NCBI GenBank assembly: GCA_964433645.1
Contig: CAYSSK010000021.1
Span: 1 to 43,373, forward strand
Reading direction: 5' to 3'
Length of the DNA: 43,373 bases
DNA from: Desulfofustis sp964433645
GTDB lineage: Bacteria > Desulfobacterota > Desulfobulbia > Desulfobulbales > Desulfocapsaceae
Part shown: positions 41,744-43,373 of the stretch, in pieces
Layout of the letters: each line of letters starts with the position of its first letter
Position numbering within the stretch: position 1 is the first letter of the stretch
Translations under genes and position numbers: made by a program
Notes under the pieces: generated by a model
Told to the model about the DNA's origin: nothing
Seen by the model: only the letters and a program-made list of their open reading frames with translations
The model's database searches: none

Positions 41744-42265
41744 ATGAAACCAGCAGCAGAAACGTCTCCCATGGTTACCATTGTCATGGGCAGCAAGTCC
41801 GATTACGAAGTGATGAAGGAAAGTGCCAAGGTCTTGGCCGAATTTAATGTGTCCCACGAGGTGCGCGTGGTTTCCGCCCACCGGACTCCGGATCGCGCCC
41901 ATGAATTGGCAACCGGAGCGGAAGCCCGAGGGGTAAAAGTAATCATTGCGGCGGCAGGCAAAGCTGCCCATCTTGGTGGTGTTTTGGCGGCGCTGACAAC
42001 AATACCCGTTCTCGGCGTGCCAATGACCACCTCAGACCTCGGTGGTCTCGACTCCCTGCTCTCCATTGTCCAGATGCCGGCGGGAATCCCGGTGGGAACC
42101 ACGGCCATCGGCAAGGCCGGGGCCAAGAACGCCGCTCTGCTGGCCGTCGCGATCCTGGCATTGTCCGACAGTGAGCTGAACGGCAAACTCAAACAATACC
42201 GTAAAAAGATGCAAGACGAGGTGGAAGCTGACGACGAGGAAGTGCGCCGGGCCGCATCTTCATAA
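41744..42265 (+). CDS. purE: 5-(carboxyamino)imidazole ribonucleotide mutase
   Basis: 173 residues from the ATG at 41744, with GGAGG 9 bases upstream. MGSKSDYEVM, SAHRTPDRAHEL, AAAGKAAHLGGVLAALT and TTSDLGGLDSLLSIVQMPAGIPVGT are the PurE active-site segments. It rearranges N5-CAIR to CAIR in purine synthesis. An acidic tail (EVEADDEEVRR) ends the protein. No purK follows, which is unusual but not rare. An inverted repeat lies just downstream. Confidence 0.96.
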   Translation: MKPAAETSPMVTIVMGSKSDYEVMKESAKVLAEFNVSHEVRVVSAHRTPDRAHELATGAEARGVKVIIAAAGKAAHLGGVLAALTTIPVLGVPMTTSDLGGLDSLLSIVQMPAGIPVGTTAIGKAGAKNAALLAVAILALSDSELNGKLKQYRKKMQDEVEADDEEVRRAASS

Positions 42266-43084
42266 TTCATAAAATGATGGATCACTCTGCCGGCCCCCTG
42301 TGTCTCGGCACGCAGGCACAGAAGGCCGGCAGAGGTTGAAATAGGAGATACACAGCTCATTCAAGGCCGGATCGGGGGAGATCCCTTCTGCTGGGTAACG
42401 TAACGAAGCCATTGCCGGAAGAGCTCTCGAAGCGGGCGTTGCTTTTGCCGCCGCCTTTCCGGGTACGCCTTTATGCGAGGTCCCTCTGCAGTTTTTCCAG
42501 ATCGCGCCGGAGAGCGTCCGGACTTCGAAGACATCGGGGGTGTATGAATGTAACCCGTTGTCGGTAAACCAGGTGCTTGCGATCTTTTCCCCGCTGCCGC
42601 TTTGCCCGCTGCTCCGATTCGAACCGGCAATCTCGCCCCATGTCACGGCGCTCCCGCCCGGACTGCGCCCAGACTGCGCCCAGACTGCGCCCTGGCTGTC
42701 CCCGTCGGCAACCTAGAGGGCGGTTCGTGCCCAAGTCGACGCACGCTCCTCTGAAGTTATCGCCGCGATCCGGGTCCCAGCCAGCGAAGAAACGACGCCA
42801 GGCAGTATCAGACACGGCGTGGTAAACGGCAGTGGCAGCTTGCCATTTTGGAAGCACATACATACCGTTTCGCTCATAATGGGCAAATGGCCGGGTTGCT
42901 TGACGGGAAAAGACGGAACTTCCGAGCGGTGGCAACATGGTGCCGGTAGCATCAGGACATCACGCCGGAAACGGTGCCGATATACAGCGCCGATGTCGCG
43001 GCATGATCGCCAGGGGACCAGCCCAATCGATTCTTTTTCCAGTTTTAGCCATTGCTTGGCACTCTCTTCAGGAAGGGGGATAAA
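42266..43084. other. Region without a recognisable gene
   Basis: About 820 bases. Open frames on both strands are short, overlapping and unlike known proteins. It contains a perfect 11-bp inverted repeat (CTCTGCCGGCC at 42285-42295, complement at 42324-42334), with an inner CTGTG/CACAG stem, just after purE, and a three-copy GACTGCGCCCA direct repeat at about 42661-42692. It may be decayed coding sequence; nothing else was recognised. Confidence 0.5.
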
Positions 43085-43327
43085 ATGAGCGGTCAGAGTG
43101 GGCACATCATCAAGCGTTGTCCCGGGTGCGACCAACGACTCAGGGTGCCAGAGAATACCGGCGGCATAACGCTGAAATGCCCGTCCTGCGGTCACCGTTT
43201 CGCATCCGATTTCAAAGTCGGCGGGGTAGGAGGTTCCGGCTCCTCCGGAAAAACCTCGCTGTTCCGACTTATCTTCGAATTTCCCGGGCGGGTGATCGAT
43301 CGCCTGCTGAAAGAGCGGTCTGGCTGA
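43085..43327 (+). CDS. Small zinc-ribbon protein
   Basis: 80 residues from the ATG at 43085, with GGAAGGGGG upstream. A two-CxxC zinc ribbon, CPGCDQRLRVPENTGGITLKC then PSCGHRF (about 13-40), resembles the MJ0042/zinc_ribbon_5 type often found at the N-terminus of larger proteins. A Gly/Ser linker and a basic C-terminal helix (LFRLIFEFPGRVIDRLLKERSG) follow. No catalytic domain is present. It may bind nucleic acid or a partner protein; the function is unknown. Confidence 0.75.
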   Translation: MSGQSGHIIKRCPGCDQRLRVPENTGGITLKCPSCGHRFASDFKVGGVGGSGSSGKTSLFRLIFEFPGRVIDRLLKERSG

Positions 43328-43328
43328 C

Positions 43329-43373
43329 AAAAAAGGGGACAGAAAAAAGAAAAAAGGGGACAGTCCCCATTTC
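43329..43373. repeat. GGGGACAGTCCCC palindrome copy at window end
   Basis: An A tract with GGGGACAG, then a second A tract with the full GGGGACAGTCCCC dyad, directly after the zinc-ribbon gene stop. It is the third site of this dispersed palindrome in the window and is cut by the window edge. Confidence 0.75.

Noticed and set aside
42610..42660. Possible tRNA (minus strand GGTTCGAATC resembling a T arm)
   Set aside because: The flanking bases do not pair as a T stem, and no anticodon or acceptor stem can be formed.
42713..43330. Minus-strand frame of 205 residues at the window end
   Set aside because: It runs antisense to the zinc-ribbon gene, which has a clear motif and ribosome-binding site, and it resembles no known protein.

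Overview
The window is a GC-rich bacterial chromosome segment from a draft assembly. It has three 100-N gaps, at 9676-9775, 17185-17284 and 23500-23599. The mix of genes and protein flavour suggests a deltaproteobacterium (Desulfobacterota, perhaps Desulfobulbales-like): an infC-rpmI-rplT-pheS-pheT-ihfA-merR chain, a sigma-54 activator, hybrid kinases, HD-GYP signalling and Ugp-type importers. No rRNA or other decisive marker is present, so this placement is inference.

1-12.5 kb is housekeeping, almost all on the minus strand. thrS leads into infC (which starts at ATT), rpmI, rplT, pheS, pheT, an IHF/HU subunit and a MerR-type regulator, with tRNA-Pro(GGG) at the end. tRNA-Val(GAC) lies upstream of thrS. 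Next come dnaX-ybaB-recR, the small SRP RNA, a lower-GC lytic-transglycosylase lipoprotein that looks acquired, tRNA-Ser(GGA) and tadA.

13-21 kb holds a plus-strand sigma-54 activator whose receiver domain has lost its phospho-acceptor Asp, converging on a minus-strand set: rsmI, an unrecognised 542-residue protein, trpB, trpA and an M3 peptidase (pepF) whose start overlaps the trpA stop.

21-28.5 kb has an intact zinc-type ArsR repressor with a perfect palindromic operator, followed by a deleted and frameshifted remnant of its efflux permease; a mixed-type phosphofructokinase; an array of about 39-bp repeats; and a two-gene phosphorelay (PhnD-like sensor hybrid kinase, then an HD-GYP response regulator).

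28.5-41 kb is the most cohesive accessory block. An RpiR regulator and a HAD-IIA phosphatase (minus) lie beside a plus-strand importer operon: ATPase, two permeases, binding protein, and a GpdQ-like metallophosphodiesterase. Facing it is a second, complete glycerol-3-phosphate-type importer (minus) headed by a DeoR/GlpR regulator. Together they would make a route for taking up glycerophosphodiesters or related phospho-compounds, hydrolysing them and dephosphorylating the product. A broken copy of the 5' end of a sensor-kinase gene at about 41.2 kb resembles the start of the kinase at 28.2 kb, so kinase 5' ends bracket the block.

41-43.4 kb has a promoter, two hairpins and a terminator that could make a small RNA or leader, then purE, about 0.8 kb with no recognisable gene, and a small zinc-ribbon protein. 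Palindromic elements with a GGGGAC(A/T)GTCCCC or GGACAGGTT/AACCTGTCC core recur at gene 3' ends across the window.
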